Part shown: in pieces, positions 49,122 to 61,240 of the stretch
How the letters are laid out: every line of letters starts with the position of its first letter
How positions within the stretch are numbered: the first letter of the stretch is position 1
Assembly: GCA_019722365.1 (NCBI GenBank)
Contig: JADFUC010001625.1
Coordinates: 1 to 64,000, forward strand
DNA length: 64,000 nucleotides
Direction of reading: 5' to 3'
From: Lithospermum erythrorhizon
Lineage: Eukaryota; Streptophyta; Magnoliopsida; Boraginales; Boraginaceae
The notes under the pieces: generated by a model
What the model saw: the letters and a program-made list of their open reading frames with translations, nothing else
What the model was told of the DNA's origin: nothing
Database searches by the model: none
Program-made: the position numbers and the translations under genes

Positions 49122-50530
49122 GCAAATTTTTGTATTCCCTTTACTATGAATGAAAGATTTGCTTCAGTTAAAACTGTCTTAAGTACTAGGAAAAATTTCT
49201 ATGTGCGTAGAGTATCAGTTATGCCCAGCTGCCTTGAGTAGACCGATAAAACAAGAAAATTGATGTAAATCTATCTAAACGTTCGAGTATATCCTACCGC
49301 CCGATCGGACGAGAATCTAATCTGCATTGGATAAGTGAGGAGGCTCGGTAAAAGTGAAATGTCCCATGTATAATCCACCCCATCGCGATATAGTTCACAT
49401 CCCTCATGCTAAGAGCATTTGGCGAGATCCGAAATTAATGTACTGTGTGGATAACCTATGGTACCTCAGCCATAAAAATATCGGTATCCTCCCCGAATAC
49501 GAGGAGTAAATATCAAACACGGGAGGTGAGCCCGCCCAACATGGAGGAGTAAACATCAAAATGCATAACAACAGAACTAAAAAGCAAAAACGTCAAGAAG
49601 ACATAAACACAATACAAAAATGGTAAGCTGAAATCAGATAATGACCCCCAAATGGGCGGAAGTACATGGTTACATAAATAAAGATTAACTAAACCTCCAA
49701 CCCAGTGGGCCGTAGAATTCCTTGACAATGGGAAGTTTGAATAAGATTGGCCCAAATGCACCGCGGTATCACGCTTATGCTCCAACTGTGGTCAGTCATT
49801 GGACTCCGGGTCCGAGAATACAGAACAAAGTCCGATAGGATTAAAGAACACTAACGCGGGCGGTATCTGCTGGGCTCTTCTGGTCAGCCAGACCGCAAGC
49901 CCTCCCTTTCCCCGATTTAGTATGCTCTGGCCCGCAACGTCCTCCAAGGCTCGGGCCTTCTTCGCCTTCATCTAGCGTGTGTGGCCATGTCCCGTGGGTA
50001 TATGTTGGCTCAAGATGGGGACTATGTAGCTCCCCCTCTAGCGCTCCACCTCATGCCTCCCCGGCCAGCTCATCACTCAAGTCCTCTGGGACTATCAGCA
50101 TGGGTGGGCACACACTGACTCATTTAATTTTATATGTGAGGAGTAAGATATCGCCTCTTAATGGTGGGAGTGGGATACCTCCTCAGGGGCGCTGCTTAGT
50201 ACGTACACGGTGGAAAAGCGGGGAAAAGAAAGTTTCAGGGAGAGCTTCTTTAAAAGGCCTCTAAAATTCTTGCAAGATTTTAAGTGAAGTGTCCCGCGTG
50301 TTATCTAATCTCTATAGATTTGTGGAACCTTTTCAAATTCAAAAGTGGGGGACGGTAAATGGGCAGGGAAGTGGCACCTAAAATTCGCAAGGCACGACGG
50401 CAAGGCTGGGGAAACGGCAAACAAATAAGCCTTTCTGAGTAAACTATCCCCACGCACGGAAGTTATTGAATCGTTTGGTGTGAGAAAATGAAGAGACCTA
50501 GCCATATTCAAGATCCGGCCCATAAAAAAT
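49122..50530 (+). other. Region between gypsy pol and 3' LTR (copy 1)
   Basis: 1.4 kb with homologues at 51080-52529 (reversed) and 59149-59945. Shared words include ATCTATCTAAA(C/T)GTT(C/T)GAGTATA, TACCGCCCG, AATCCACCCCAT, and CCTTTTCAAATTCAAA. No long frame survives in any copy. A purine-rich run just before the LTR is the expected polypurine tract. Confidence 0.6.
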
Positions 50531-51010
50531 GGGTGGGTCTGGGGGCAAATGATAATACCATAATTAAATGGGTTGATCCAGATCGTCCAACTGGGGACCG
50601 CCCCTACGAAATGGATTAGAACAAGGTACCGAATAAACGGGCCTGCACTACGGTAACGCGAAAGCGGGCGGATAAACGTAAGCGTTGCTAGCCCAACTCA
50701 AGATGGTAGTAAGAACCATTGTGAGACTAACTACTGACGGGCCAATTAAGTGGCATTAAGGTCATAATCATCTGCACTTTAATGAAATGCGAAAAATCAT
50801 TAATCGGCAAATGGGCGAGCCATCAAGTGCTCACCAAAGTAACAAATTCGTATAGACTATAAAAGGTAAACTCGAGGACAAATCATAAGTTTACTTGATA
50901 CCCAAATTCTCTTCGAAACTAAAATCTTTCAATCCTTTACTAACTCGATCATCGGAGGTTTTCGCCTGCAACCGTCCTTTGTTTTCAGAACTCTCATTTG
51001 GACCAAGGCA
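50531..51010 (+). mobile_element. Gypsy LTR copy L3 (forward)
   Basis: Starts near TGGGTCTGGGGGCAAATGAT after an A-rich AAAAAATGGG. It contains GGTACCGAATAAACGG, GACTATAAAAGGTAAACTCG (TATA at about 50858) and the R/U5 block ATCATCGGAGG...CCTGCAACCG. It serves as the 3' LTR of the forward integrase copy. The 70 bp behind it match the leader of the copy at 36.6 kb, so it may equally be the 5' LTR of a second forward copy. Confidence 0.75.
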
Positions 51011-51079
51011 TTTCAAATTTCAACTCAAGATTTTGCGGATTCGCCCAAGATCGAAACCGACCGCATCATCACCGCTATC
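51011..51079 (+). other. Gypsy leader fragment
   Basis: Matches 36586-36660 (GGACCAAGG / GGGACGAGG, then AAAATCGAA and CATCATC words). It is cut off by the reversed element that follows. Confidence 0.55.
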
Positions 51080-52529
51080 ATTGTCCGTAACTTTCGTGCC
51101 CTCTTTCTCTCGCAGCGCTAATGATTTGACTAAAAGCGCACTTTCTCTTTATAAACCTCGAGTGGGAAGAGATGATTCGCTCTCTCCCCTCTCCAAATTC
51201 TCCTTTCCTAGCACAACTTCTCTTCTCACCTCCTTTCTTCCCTATCTTTTGGAGCAGCCTACCTTTAATGTCACGCATAAAGTGTACTCCTTTCTTAGCC
51301 TTCACCCTCTCAAAATATCAAGCTCGCCTGGGGTGTCAAGATTGCATTCCCCTCATCTTCTCCCTCCATCCTCCTCGGTGCCCTTCGTTAGTTTCAACCC
51401 TGCAGTGGGCTTTATAATGCCCCCTCCTTCCCATCTTCGACCGCGAGGAAATGCGCAGGTCAGCTGGCCGCCCCTCGGCCCTGCTGACGCCGCAGCCCCT
51501 CGCTCGTCAGAAGTCAATTCGGTTCCCTTGTTTCTTCACCACCGCTTGCCCTATTATTCTCTATCCTTACCTAACTCCTTCTACTTCCTATCTCCGTGGA
51601 CTGAATTCAACCATTTACCAACTTACTTGTAGTCAGTACGCGAACTATCCTTACAACATGCCAAGCAAGTGGATGGGCCCGAGGTTGACCTGTGGGTCAG
51701 GTCTTTCCGCTGTAGCCATTTCCTCGGGAACGAAACGATACCGTGACCTAAAGAAGGCGGATGGTAGAAGGATGCCGCTTTCCAGCGTGCTCGCTCGCCT
51801 ACTACCAGCATAATGCCCTCCGTTGTCTACAAGTGTCGACAAGGCCCCGTCGGATTTTGTCCCGCGACAACCAAGACCGATCCGCCAATCCATGCACGGC
51901 GAGAGTACATGGTAAGCGCATTCTAATCGGGTAAATTTTGACAATACTACCCTTTATCTCCTCGGGTTGGCCGCGATATCTATGTGGATTGCTATTCCCT
52001 TTTGTTTTTCTTTCCGTAGTGTCTCTGCATTCCCTGCAGCAGGGATGAATATAAATCTTTCTTTATTTCATGTTGTCACCATGATGGCGACTCCGCCTCG
52101 CTTGATTTCTTAGTTCTATTTTCCATGTCGCTCCAGGCTCACTTTCCGACCTTCCACGGAGACGATTCACCAAGTACGCTCAAGGTTCTACCTTTAAAAA
52201 AGTTTTCAGATCCCTCGCTTATTCTCGCCCCTGGGTCCTTTCTCCATGCTTATAAGTACGAGAATTCTGGATCCCATAATAATGGGGTGGATTGTACATA
52301 GACATCTCCTTTACCTGTAACCTACGCCTTGTCAAACGCAGGGATTCGTTCTCTAACTACCGGGCGGTAGAATATACTCAAACATTTAGATAGATTCCAT
52401 TAACTTGCTTTTACATCTGCTCATGATAGCAATGAATAATTGACATTTCTAATCTAGATAGAACATTTTAATGCACAAGACAATTTAGCCAATCAAGTCT
52501 TTTAGTCCAAGGAAATAAACCAAGAACAG
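51080..52529 (-). other. Region between gypsy pol and 3' LTR (copy 2, reversed)
   Basis: Reverse complement matches 49122-50500: the block around 52300-52420 pairs with 49250-49400, and the block around 51090-51160 (GGTTTATAAAGAGAAAGTGC reversed) with 59730-59800. The forward strand is so pyrimidine-rich here that it opens a 245-codon frame (50895-51632), the longest in the window. That frame crosses an LTR boundary and antisense retroelement DNA and is not a gene. Confidence 0.6.
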
Positions 52530-53500
52530 CTAGACATAGTATTTCCTCGTGTGATACGGTTCCAAATCGCACACTGCGCCCTCTGTGGTTTCCAATTCAT
52601 ATGTTAAGGGTCTCTACTATCCTCCAGACAATGTATGGACCTCCCAAGGAGACCTAAATTTCCGGCATTCCATGAGCGGATACTGTCTTTCTTTCTTAAC
52701 ACTAGCCTCCCACCAAACAACTACCTTTTCTCAGATTTGACAATTTTATCCTCGGCGGCGCTCTTTTTCCTCCAACAAGTCCAAGTCGAGTAAAGAAGCC
52801 TTTCTCATTAGCTAGCACATTATAATTGCCACCTAGTCAGTGTCCGTGTGAATCTCCACTAGTAATCTGGATTCATGTGCACGGTCAAGGGCCTCGGCAA
52901 TCGGATCTGGGTCAGCTCGAGCACTCATAACACCTGCCGGAAGCTCCTCGATCCCAACTACCTCCCTCCCATTGCAGCCCATATCTTTACACCCCTCAAG
53001 ATTACCCGCCCAACTCTCCACTTGGCCATTAGCTCAGACAGGACACCGACGCTTATCACGCGATCTTTATACCCAGCCTCCGCACACGCATCCTCAATCT
53101 TCCTAGCTAACCGGGTCTGTGAGCCATGACCAAACCCGGGTACCCCTAAACTCGTGAAGACTTTACAATCGTACACCTACTCCGATCCCGCCTAAGGTGG
53201 CCTCGTCAATCTATTTGGTGTAGTCTACTGCCACAATGTCATATCTCTTAATCTAACGGTTCCTGGAGATCCCCCACTGGCACGACTCCCCACTTGTGTA
53301 ATGGAAATCGCGCAGCATACTAACCATTTCGTGAGGAGACACGGGGAAACGCCAAGGCAGCCTAGCATGAACTCCAGACTCTCATGTCCGGGCATCCGTA
53401 TTATCGACGCATTTAATACCCCCCGACCGTATTTATCTTCTGCTAGATTCTGCTGATACACTCCACATATTCTCCCATGCACTTCCTCGAGCGCCATCAA
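52530..53500 (-). pseudogene. Gypsy integrase remnant (reversed element)
   Basis: Translated on the minus strand it opens with EEVHGRICGVY (53495-53460), the zinc-binding HxxxCGxH-type start of the Tat integrase. A stretch at 53176-52960 follows the pattern of the core: CKVFTSLGVPGFGHGSQTR in place of CRFGIPxxIxxDNGxQF. The protein ends RKYYV followed by a TAG stop at 52532-52530, the same end as the two forward copies. The catalytic DNG is altered to GHG and several frameshifts intervene, so it is inactive. Confidence 0.75.
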
Positions 53501-53779
53501 TCTCACTTCCCTTCTCAATCATCTAAGCAGCGAACCCTGAAATGATCTCCGGTACAATACCCTATCTACAGTGGTATACCTTAATTTGCTTCGTATTGCT
53601 ACCCACCGTAGGATCTCCGACCGTGATCCTGTCCTCAAGCAAGCTCCAACACTTCGATACCAAGGCACCGAGGAACCCCCTCTCTCCCCGGAGCGTTGTT
53701 GTCCATGACCTCCTTTGTCCTAAAGGCCTCCTCTTCTACCCATTCCACCATCGCGTCCGACACGATAAAAAATGCTTGG

Positions 53780-55340
53780 CCACCTCGCACTATCTGTGTA
53801 TCCTACTACTTTCCTTTGTTTCATCGATCTTGAAATTTCCCTTCACATGACCCACCGCAGGACGAATCCGTCTGATATGGATGCTGCTTATGGCCCCAAA
53901 GCATTTGTTAATGTGAGTCCATTGGCAAGGTCTTCATACTCAACTTCATTATTCGTGGCTGTGAAGATGAATCATAGGGCATACTAAATCTTGCTGTCCT
54001 CGGGGGACCATGATCCGCCCCCTCGGCTTTCCCAGTGGAGACCTCTGCTAACTAGGTTGATCAACTCGGTGCCTCATTCTCTAAAGCATGGGCGACTGAC
54101 GATGAAGTCCGCCAGTCACCGAGCCTTGATACTGCTCTGTCTTGCCTTGGTCAAGTTCACTCAACTACGGCCCACTTTAACGATCCCGTCCTGACCGGTC
54201 AGTTCTTTTAGAATTTGTCGCAGGCTCGGGTCCGTGATAACTCCCACCGATTTGAGCCTCAAGCAGTGCTCGACTTCCCAATGCCACCATAAGCAGCATT
54301 GCCTTTCTCCTCAAGCATGGAGATAACCTCTTCGACCTCTCATGACTCGCCTCGAAGTATTACACCGCCTCTGCACTTTGTCCTCTTCCGTGATCCGTAT
54401 CAAGACACTACTTAAGGCACGCCTTAAAACCTGTGTCCAACTCCGCAAAACATCCCCTTCCACCGGTCCTGCCTCAACTAGTGGCATGCAGATATGCCGT
54501 TAGGGTTCCTAGAATGATCGCCGCAATTGAGAGTCCACTCAAACTATTTTCTTTTCTTGATAGCTTTGAAGAAGGGGAAGCTCCGATCACCGGCTCTAGA
54601 TATAAACCGCCTGTGTCGCTATCCTCGCCGGTCGTGCCGAAATACCCTTCCAATCTTCGGACTTTGCATGGCTTATACTACGACAATCTTATCCAGGGTC
54701 GGCTCTAACTTTTTGGCCGATCATGTACCCCGTAAACTTCTCGAGGTTATCTCAAGCACACATTTGTTCTGCCGAAAGAGTGAGTTTGTACTTCCCAGTT
54801 CTCAAAGCTTTCCTGGGTTGTCAGTTTACGACCGCTCTCGCTCTTGACGCAGCATCTCATCCACATAGATATCCATGTTCCATCCAATTTTGGGCGTGAG
54901 AACACCTTATCGACCATTCGCTGACACGTGTTTCCCAGATTCTTTCAAGCCAAGAGCATAACCTTCCAAAGAATATACGCTATACTCAAGCATGAATGTT
55001 GTCTTCTCCACGCCTCCTCAAATTCCATTTAATATCCGGTGATATCCCTAAGGCATCCAAAACGCTCCGCCGCTTTATATCATGATCGAGTCTACCAAAT
55101 TTGGCCGACGCCTGGGAACAGGGTAACATTCCTTCGGACAAGATTTGTTAATATTGCGGTTTCACACATCCATTTAATGCTCTACTGGGTTTTACCACCA
55201 ATACCACATTAGCCAGGCAAGTTAGGAACAATGCCTCGAATGACATCTCGGCTTCCCAATAACTTATCCACCTCATCCTGTGACGGTCTCGCCTCCTTCT
55301 CTTCCGAGGAGGTATTCTACTTCTACCACGAGCTTATAAG
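53780..55340 (-). pseudogene. Gypsy reverse transcriptase and RNase H remnant
   Basis: RT starts near 55240 with LANVVLVVKPSRALNGC (family LANVVLVKKxxGKWRMC). LDALG near 55070 stands for LDAYSGY. MEHGYLCG near 54880 stands for MEVYVDD, so the YVDD active-site motif is destroyed. SPKIGR (about 54660) and RAGDRSFPFFKAIK (54600-54557) are the typical end of RT. RNase H follows: a connection resembling LRQILKELTG near 54215, and TATNNEVEYEDLANGLTL at about 53975-53910, the ATNNEAEYEALIAGL block. Many stops and indels are present. Confidence 0.85.
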
Positions 55341-55879
55341 ATTTGATTCATACAACCTAAAGGACCGCCACCGGCTGGATCTACCGGTATATCCTTCGGG
55401 TCTCATTTAAATATATCATGTATGCCCAAAAGTGACTAACGAAAGCATCGCTTTGCTCGCTCTATGGGCTTGTACCAATTAATACTCTCGTCGGATCCTC
55501 TTCACCGGGGCGGTACACTGGATTTCTTCATTTCGTCACACCCTCTAAAGCTCTCATCCCAACCTCGGGTGGTGCAAATATTCCAGCCCCGAGGTTCCTC
55601 CGGGGCTTCTGTGACAAGCGATCCCACCTCCATCCGTGCCTCGATACGCTTTATGGAGGCCGATTACATCCTCTAGCCTTCTTTCCTGCTTGTTTCAATC
55701 TCCCCTATCTCATATCTTGTTAGGAACTTCATCTTCAAATGAATTATGGCACTACGCCTCAAATCAAGCGATAGCCTTCGTCTCGACGATGACGTCAAGT
55801 ATAAGCTCTTCCGTCTACGCCCAACATGGTAAACTCTATCATCTTGGTGGGTTTGCTTCGGGGATGCTTCCTGCTGCAA

Positions 55880-57100
55880 ATCACAGGTTGGCTTACCCTA
55901 ACGGACTCACTGTGATCCCCGTGAACCCCTACCAAAGATGCTCGCCGGCCGGATTTGCGCCCGGCTCATTCCTCCCTACCATATACATCCGCAAAACGTA
56001 ATATCCACGGAGCTTCCTAAGTGTCCACCACGCACCCCACCTCGGCTCGCAATCACCGGCACAATTGGCCGCGGGTTCCTGACGACAATCTATCCCCCTC
56101 AAAATATTTTCTGGAAAGCATAAATCCGGGAACTCAAGGCCTCCCCAGCTACTACATAGATGTCTTTGCATACGCCCGCCTCGGCCTCCTGAGTCTCCTC
56201 CTCGCCCTCGCCCGAGATGACGCCACCCTCCCAATACCGTGCCTGAGGACTCGCCTCGACCCTACTCCATCCCTAATGGGGCCATGTTCATCCACCGAGT
56301 CTTTGTGAACACACTTAAGCCGCTCTCCTGATGATCTTCTCAATCTCGATCTTAAGGAGTCGGCAATCATCAGATTACGGCCATGATCCTTATCATATCA
56401 CAAGATTTTCATGTCCCTTTTCCCCGGGGGGTCTCCTGTGAGGTCAAGGCAACATTTTCTTGTCCTCGATCTCCGAAATACATTTCCGGCCAAGGCGCTG
56501 GTAGGGGTCGATACTCGAAGCCTCTTTCGCCTCTTTCTTCCTCGGATCCTACTGAGGATCGAGAATGCACTTTCAGGGTAGGATTACTGGAGTACCTTCC
56601 GCTGGGTACTGGATCCTCGGCCTGCACTTCATCCTCTTCGGCACTCCGCGGAATCTTCCATCGACGCCTCCCACATCCCTTCTCGCCCCCAAAGCCCGCT
56701 CATCACCTTCTTCTAAGTCTAAGGGCTTCCGCCTTCAGAGCGATTCCTTGAACTTTCCCATTTCAACCCCTCCAGAAGCCACCCACCGCACCTTTCGTCT
56801 ACCCCCCTCGAATGTGATTGAATTTATTTGGAACTCCGATCTTTGAAAAAGATCGACGATTCATTCTCCCCTGCTTATATTCACGGTAGGAGTGTTTCAT
56901 CCTCGTCTCAAGCTTCGAATCTCAATGACGACTACGAATCTGGCCAAGTGGCTCAAGAACGTGAAGATGATATAGTTTTCCATATCCTCCCTGATGAACG
57001 ATGATATCATGGGCGTAATTCTCTTAAGCCAAAGCTTCTCCTTTAGTTGTTCCATAACACTACTAGTAAATTTTCTCCTTGGGCTTGAGTCCTCGTGATC
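55880..57100 (-). pseudogene. Gypsy gag C-terminus and protease remnant
   Basis: On the minus strand, 56400-56290 reads as the gag zinc-finger region (KDHGRN then ADSLRSRLRRSSGE), corresponding to KDHGHxTEDCxxLKxEIE; its cysteines are lost to frameshifts. The protease region ends with GFTGITVSPLG at about 55928-55895, matching LxGFxGxxxxPxGxI of Tat elements. Upstream gag (56400-57100) is too broken to follow beyond scattered words. The forward strand shows several proline-rich open frames here (56383-56846) that are antisense artefacts. Confidence 0.7.
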
Positions 57101-57109
57101 AACCCCGCC

Positions 57110-57600
57110 TTCTATGTGGGCGCGAACTTCCCCTCAAAATGCTTCTCCGACCCGATGTTGATCATCCTCGAACATTGGGAGTGCATCCTTAGGCTACCCG
57201 CCGAATTATTCGTGTTCAAAGCATCACCCTTAAAGTTGACTACTAATATCGTTTCACTTGATTTGTCCGTAAGGTTTACCTTTATAACGGTTGTAATTCA
57301 TTACCTTTGATCAAGTCTGAAGTGCACCATTATTATCCAAAGTGAGCAATGGCCACGGGCCACAAGTGGTCGGGTACTAAGGTCGTGAAAATCAAGTGGT
57401 CCACTAACGGTTTCTCCTCCATGAACCGAGTCAAGGCCGACCCTTTTCATAAGGGCTTCGCCTTTGACCATCTGCTCAAGTCCATTTATTCGGCGCCTTC
57501 ACCGGTCCGGAACGCCTCCTGGACAAGTGCCTAATCTCCATGGATCGGGTCTTGGGCCAAATGCACATGTATGTGGGATTATTATAATGTGTGCGCACCA
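57110..57600 (-). mobile_element. Gypsy LTR copy L4 (reversed, 5' LTR of the reversed element)
   Basis: On the minus strand it starts TGGTGCGCACACATTATAAT and then AATCCCAC, like L1 at 36091. It carries TCCATTTATTCGGCGCC, the reverse of the GGTACCGAATAAACGG block, and TTTACCTTTATAAC as the reversed TATA region at about 57270-57285. Confidence 0.75.
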
Positions 57601-59148
57601 AACAAAGTTCGAGGAGAGCCTAAAGAAAAAGGAATGATACTTAGACACGCTGGCCCCCTCACGGTACGACACAACGCAAGTCTCAGATGTACGACTGGGG
57701 CAAGAGCACGAGGAGATGCTTATTCGGGCGCTGTGGAGCAATGGTATTGATATTTGCATGTGAACTAAAAGGATACTCCAAGTGGTGATCCGGGGCGGAG
57801 GTTCAATTGCCAGCGTGGACCCTCACTACAACCCATCAAAAAGATAAAATCAAGCAATTAAAAGGAGGAAATGAATAAGCTGCCAGGATACATGCTGTCC
57901 GGGAGTTGTTGTTTCCAACATGGTTACCAACGGGCGCTGTCTAAACCAAACGGAACATAGACAATGCGCACAAACTTCACCAACATCAACAAAGCTTCGC
58001 CTCGAAAAGATTGTCACCCACTACCCAATATCGACCGGGGTCGCGACTCCGGCCACAAGGTCACGGATATCACCAAATATTCATCGCCGGTATGATGTGG
58101 TAAAACCGTTCGCCACGGAATACGGGATATACTACTAGAAGGTTATGGCCTTCGGTCAATGTCGCTGTCAATGCATCGCAAAGAAATGGTGAATAAGGTG
58201 TTCTCTACCCGTATAGGCGTAATATGGATATCTAAGGCATTTACACGCTCATAAAGATAATGGGAGGCACAAGATCACGAAAGTAAACCTTAAGAGAGCT
58301 TGAACCCGAGAAACTAAAACCTCCCCGTTGAACTCGAGCAAATGCATCTTTGGTGTAACATCCGGGAAATTCTCAGAGGGTACATGATTACCTGTAGGGG
58401 AATCAAGCCCAATTCAAAACAAGCCAACAATTGCCTGTGATACGCAGAGTCCTAAAACTCAAAAAAGAGGCACAACGACTAACCGGACGGATTTGTAGCC
58501 TAACGCGATTCATCTCACAGCCCCGTGATCGGAACCTTCCTTCGCAAAGCTATAAAGAAGGGTAAAGAGTTTGAGGGACCAAGCACCGGCAGCGCTTATT
58601 CTAGGAGCTATGCGCATTTCTAGTCTCCAAATGGCTGGGCAAGACTGAAGTGACATTTCAGATTTTGTATCCGCTATTTCGAACATGCCTCGAGCAACAG
58701 ACTGATCGTAGGCGAGGAGAAGTGTCCAGAGGCACGTTTTACTACGTTAGCCAAGCGAGAGGGTTGAACCCGATACTCCTTGGATTTGAGAAGCATGACA
58801 AGCTCTTGGTAGCCGTAGCCCGAAAGCTTGAACCCTACTGAGCTCACTGTGATTGAAAAAGGTAATGACCAACCATTAAAGCAGAGCATCAGAAAATCCA
58901 AGCAGTCCGATTTAATTGTCAAACGGGCTATGCAGCCTCGTGAGTTTGACTCGAGGGGTACACGCCTCCACACCTTGTCGACGCGTTCTAAGAGTGTGCA
59001 CGGAAAGCTCTTAAAGCTGTAGTCCCCAGAAAGGACCCAGACATCATCTAGACGATAACGGGACCACCACGCATTTAACCGGAGACTGAGGGGCTGCCAA
59101 AAGCCAAGGTCGTGGAATGCTTCTCGCCTAAGGAGATATTATGTGTAA
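57601..59148 (+). pseudogene. Gypsy RT to integrase remnant (forward copy)
   Basis: RT begins near 57880 with GYMLSGSCCFQHGYQRAL (GFIxEVxFPxWLANVVLV) and then NFTNINKASPRKDCHPLPNID across 57960-58040 (first 20 residues are the diagnostic part), the RT palm start DFTDLNKACPKDCYPLPxID. LEGYGLRSMSLSMHRKEMVN near 58137-58195 stands for MPFGLKNAGATYQRLVN. FLRKAIKKGKEFE near 58540 is the end of RT. Most of RNase H and the integrase core is deleted. The C-terminal end reads SWNASRLRRYYV with a TAA stop at 59146-59148. Confidence 0.8.
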
Positions 59149-59944
59149 GCCATCTCATATTATTTTAGAAATAAAGTGACTCGATTATTTAAAACCGTTG
59201 TGTTTTTGAAAATTTTATCTAGATTAGAAAAAATCATGAATGCATAGTGTAATCTAAAGTTTTAATTGATAAATCCATCTAAATGTGAGTATACTTAATG
59301 CTTTTATCGACACAAGACCAAATCCTTTGCGATAAGGAAGCAGTGGAGGTCCCTGCAGCAGAGATGTCCAATGTACACCGCCTTTGGCAAGTAGATCCGA
59401 CCTCCATGCATTTACTCATGAAGGACCCGGGAAAGTGAATAAACAAAGGATACAAACGGAGGAGCAAATACCGACACAAATAATAGAACTACAAACACAT
59501 AAAATAGACAAACGCTAAAAGTAAAGCTATTAAGTAGACCTCGATCTCTAGTAGACCTCGATCTCCTGGCGGGCGTGTGGGGGGCGGGCGTTCGAGGGTG
59601 AGTTCATTTTGTGAGTGCTATCGCAGGCGCACCCTAGTCGGGAGTAGTGGAGAAAGGGAAAGTTTTGCTAAAGCTTCGCAAGGAAATAAAATTTGGGGCA
59701 AGGACAAAGGTACTTTATCTCACACGGTTTATAAAAGCAGTGATGATCGCCTTTTCAAATTCAAAGCACATTCCGTGAATGGCGAGAGAAGGCCTAAAAG
59801 GTCGCGGTAATACGGCCTAAGAGGAATGATTGAAACGCCTGGGAGAAACGCCCCGGTGCATGAAAAAGTAAGGGCCCCCGTTTGGTACACGCCCGAAGAA
59901 AGTGAGAAAGACCCGCTATCTCCAAGATCCAACCGATGGAAAAT
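59149..59944 (+). other. Region between gypsy pol and 3' LTR (copy 3, shortened)
   Basis: Homologous to 49122-50530 at both ends but about 600 bp shorter. A duplicated word TAGACCTCGATCTC occurs at 59536 and 59552. A polypurine stretch precedes the LTR. Confidence 0.6.
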
Positions 59945-60215
59945 GGCCCCGGTCTCGAGGAAAACGATAATCCCACGCAGTAATAGGTCGGGTTTTAAGA
60001 ACGATCCAAAGCGGGAGATTGGATCTCATCCATAAACGGGCTGCACCAAATAAGACTACCTGAATAAACGGACCTAGTTGGCCAGACGTGCCTGGTGGCG
60101 GCCCTCCTTATGCAACAGACGACAAGGAGGCGAGATCCATTAGCATATAACCGTGGAATAAAAAGATCACTAAAGAGATAATCATGACGCGCAACGAAGA
60201 TCATAATTATCCAAC
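59945..60215 (+). mobile_element. Gypsy LTR copy L5 (5' half, forward)
   Basis: Contains GATAATCCCAC, GATCCAAAGCGGGAGATTGG and ATAAACGGGCTG like L1. Then comes TTAGCATATAACCGTGGA and AAAGAGATAATCATGA, matching 36277-36330. Similarity to L1 stops near 60215, before the TATA region, so the LTR is truncated or replaced. Confidence 0.7.
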
Positions 60216-60929
60216 AAAGTCGGGAGAAGGAGGACCTATTCTTGGAATATGGGTGGTCAGACATCCAAAGTGGACTTCGAGAGTCATTCAGATCGGGTAG
60301 AATGGCAAGCACCCTGGCCGGCCCTCAAATGCAGACCCGACAAACTCGTTTGAGAAGCTCATGGATATTACACTCCGGTGCAAACTCGCGGCCGGAGCTG
60401 CAAAGCGTGCCACGAAGATCACGTTAATAGCACCCCGAGGAACCAAGAAAAATTCTAAGAATTAGAATAATACATTACGGGAGCTGAAAGATAAGAAAAG
60501 TGGTCGGCTACAATTAAATCAGAACACCACCTTACTTCGCAACATTCCTAAATGTATTATTACCTCTTCGTGGGTTAAGCCAAGGACGTGAGGTACGGGT
60601 GTGTTAGAACGCGGTGCCTCGATCCGCCATAAAAGAAAAAGATTGGGAGAGGTTACAGCAAGTTATGATCTCAAAAGAGAAAAAGAGCGTAGCTGGGCGG
60701 TTTTTGCTTGGGGAAGTATAGTGATAATAATTGTGCAAAACGGCTAAGTGAGTATGAATTAGAAAAGACATATCTTTTATGAGGTTACTAAACACGTGTC
60801 TCTTTGGGGATTCCTGTGCCATAAAGATATTCCAAGTATTAAGTAAATTTAACCCCTTCTTCAAATTCCACTACCATTCAAAACGCCTAATTTCGCATTA
60901 AAAGCTTAATCGACATGACGGACAATAAT
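60216..60929. other. Unassigned stretch after the gypsy nest
   Basis: No gene or repeat recognised; an 86-codon minus frame (60604-60864) lacks a known domain. Confidence 0.4.
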
Positions 60930-61240
60930 ATCCCAAATCTGACACCATTCATTACGTAGTGCACCCAACGGGCACAAATCTACCACAAGTTTCAAATCGA
61001 TCAATTCAAGCCTTTTGTGATCGCGACTTGTCTACATCTTAAGGACCTCGAATTCCCCAAGTATTTCCTATAAATACCCATCATTTGCCTTCATTTCAAG
61101 GTAATGCTAAACTGAGAACTCTACTGTTCAATAGCTGTAAAACACCCGAAACTAACTTAGGCATCGGAGTGGCTGCGATCGACTTCGGTCGTGGTCTAGG
61201 TACCCTAACCCCCCGGGTTTCATCAATGGTAACACTGAAG
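60930..61240 (+). mobile_element. LTR promoter/R-U5 fragment of another gypsy type
   Basis: TATAAATA at 61069-61076 is followed about 85 bp later by ACTTAGGCATCGGAGTGG (61155-61172). This TATA-to-GGCATCGGAGTG layout is characteristic of R/U5 in plant Tat/Ogre LTRs. It differs from the L1-L5 family. Neither LTR end was identified. Confidence 0.5.

Larger units (their letters stand above)
51080..57600 (-). mobile_element. Reversed Ty3/gypsy (Tat-type) element, 3' LTR missing
   Basis: A 6.5-kb element read right to left: 5' LTR (57600-57110), gag, protease, RT, RNase H, integrase, then a 1.4-kb region that stops abruptly at about 51080 against a forward LTR leader. Domain order RNase H before integrase is that of Ty3/gypsy. 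All coding regions contain stops and frameshifts. It seems to have inserted into a forward copy of the same family, whose RT begins right after 57600, and later lost its own 3' LTR. Confidence 0.8.

Noticed and set aside
50895..51632. Longest open frame, 245 codons, forward
   Set aside because: It begins inside gypsy LTR L3 and runs through antisense retroelement DNA. Its proline/serine/leucine bias comes from the pyrimidine-rich antisense strand.
53542..56846. Cluster of forward frames of 70-122 codons
   Set aside because: They are antisense to the gypsy gag-RT-integrase remnant on the minus strand, which shows recognisable family motifs.
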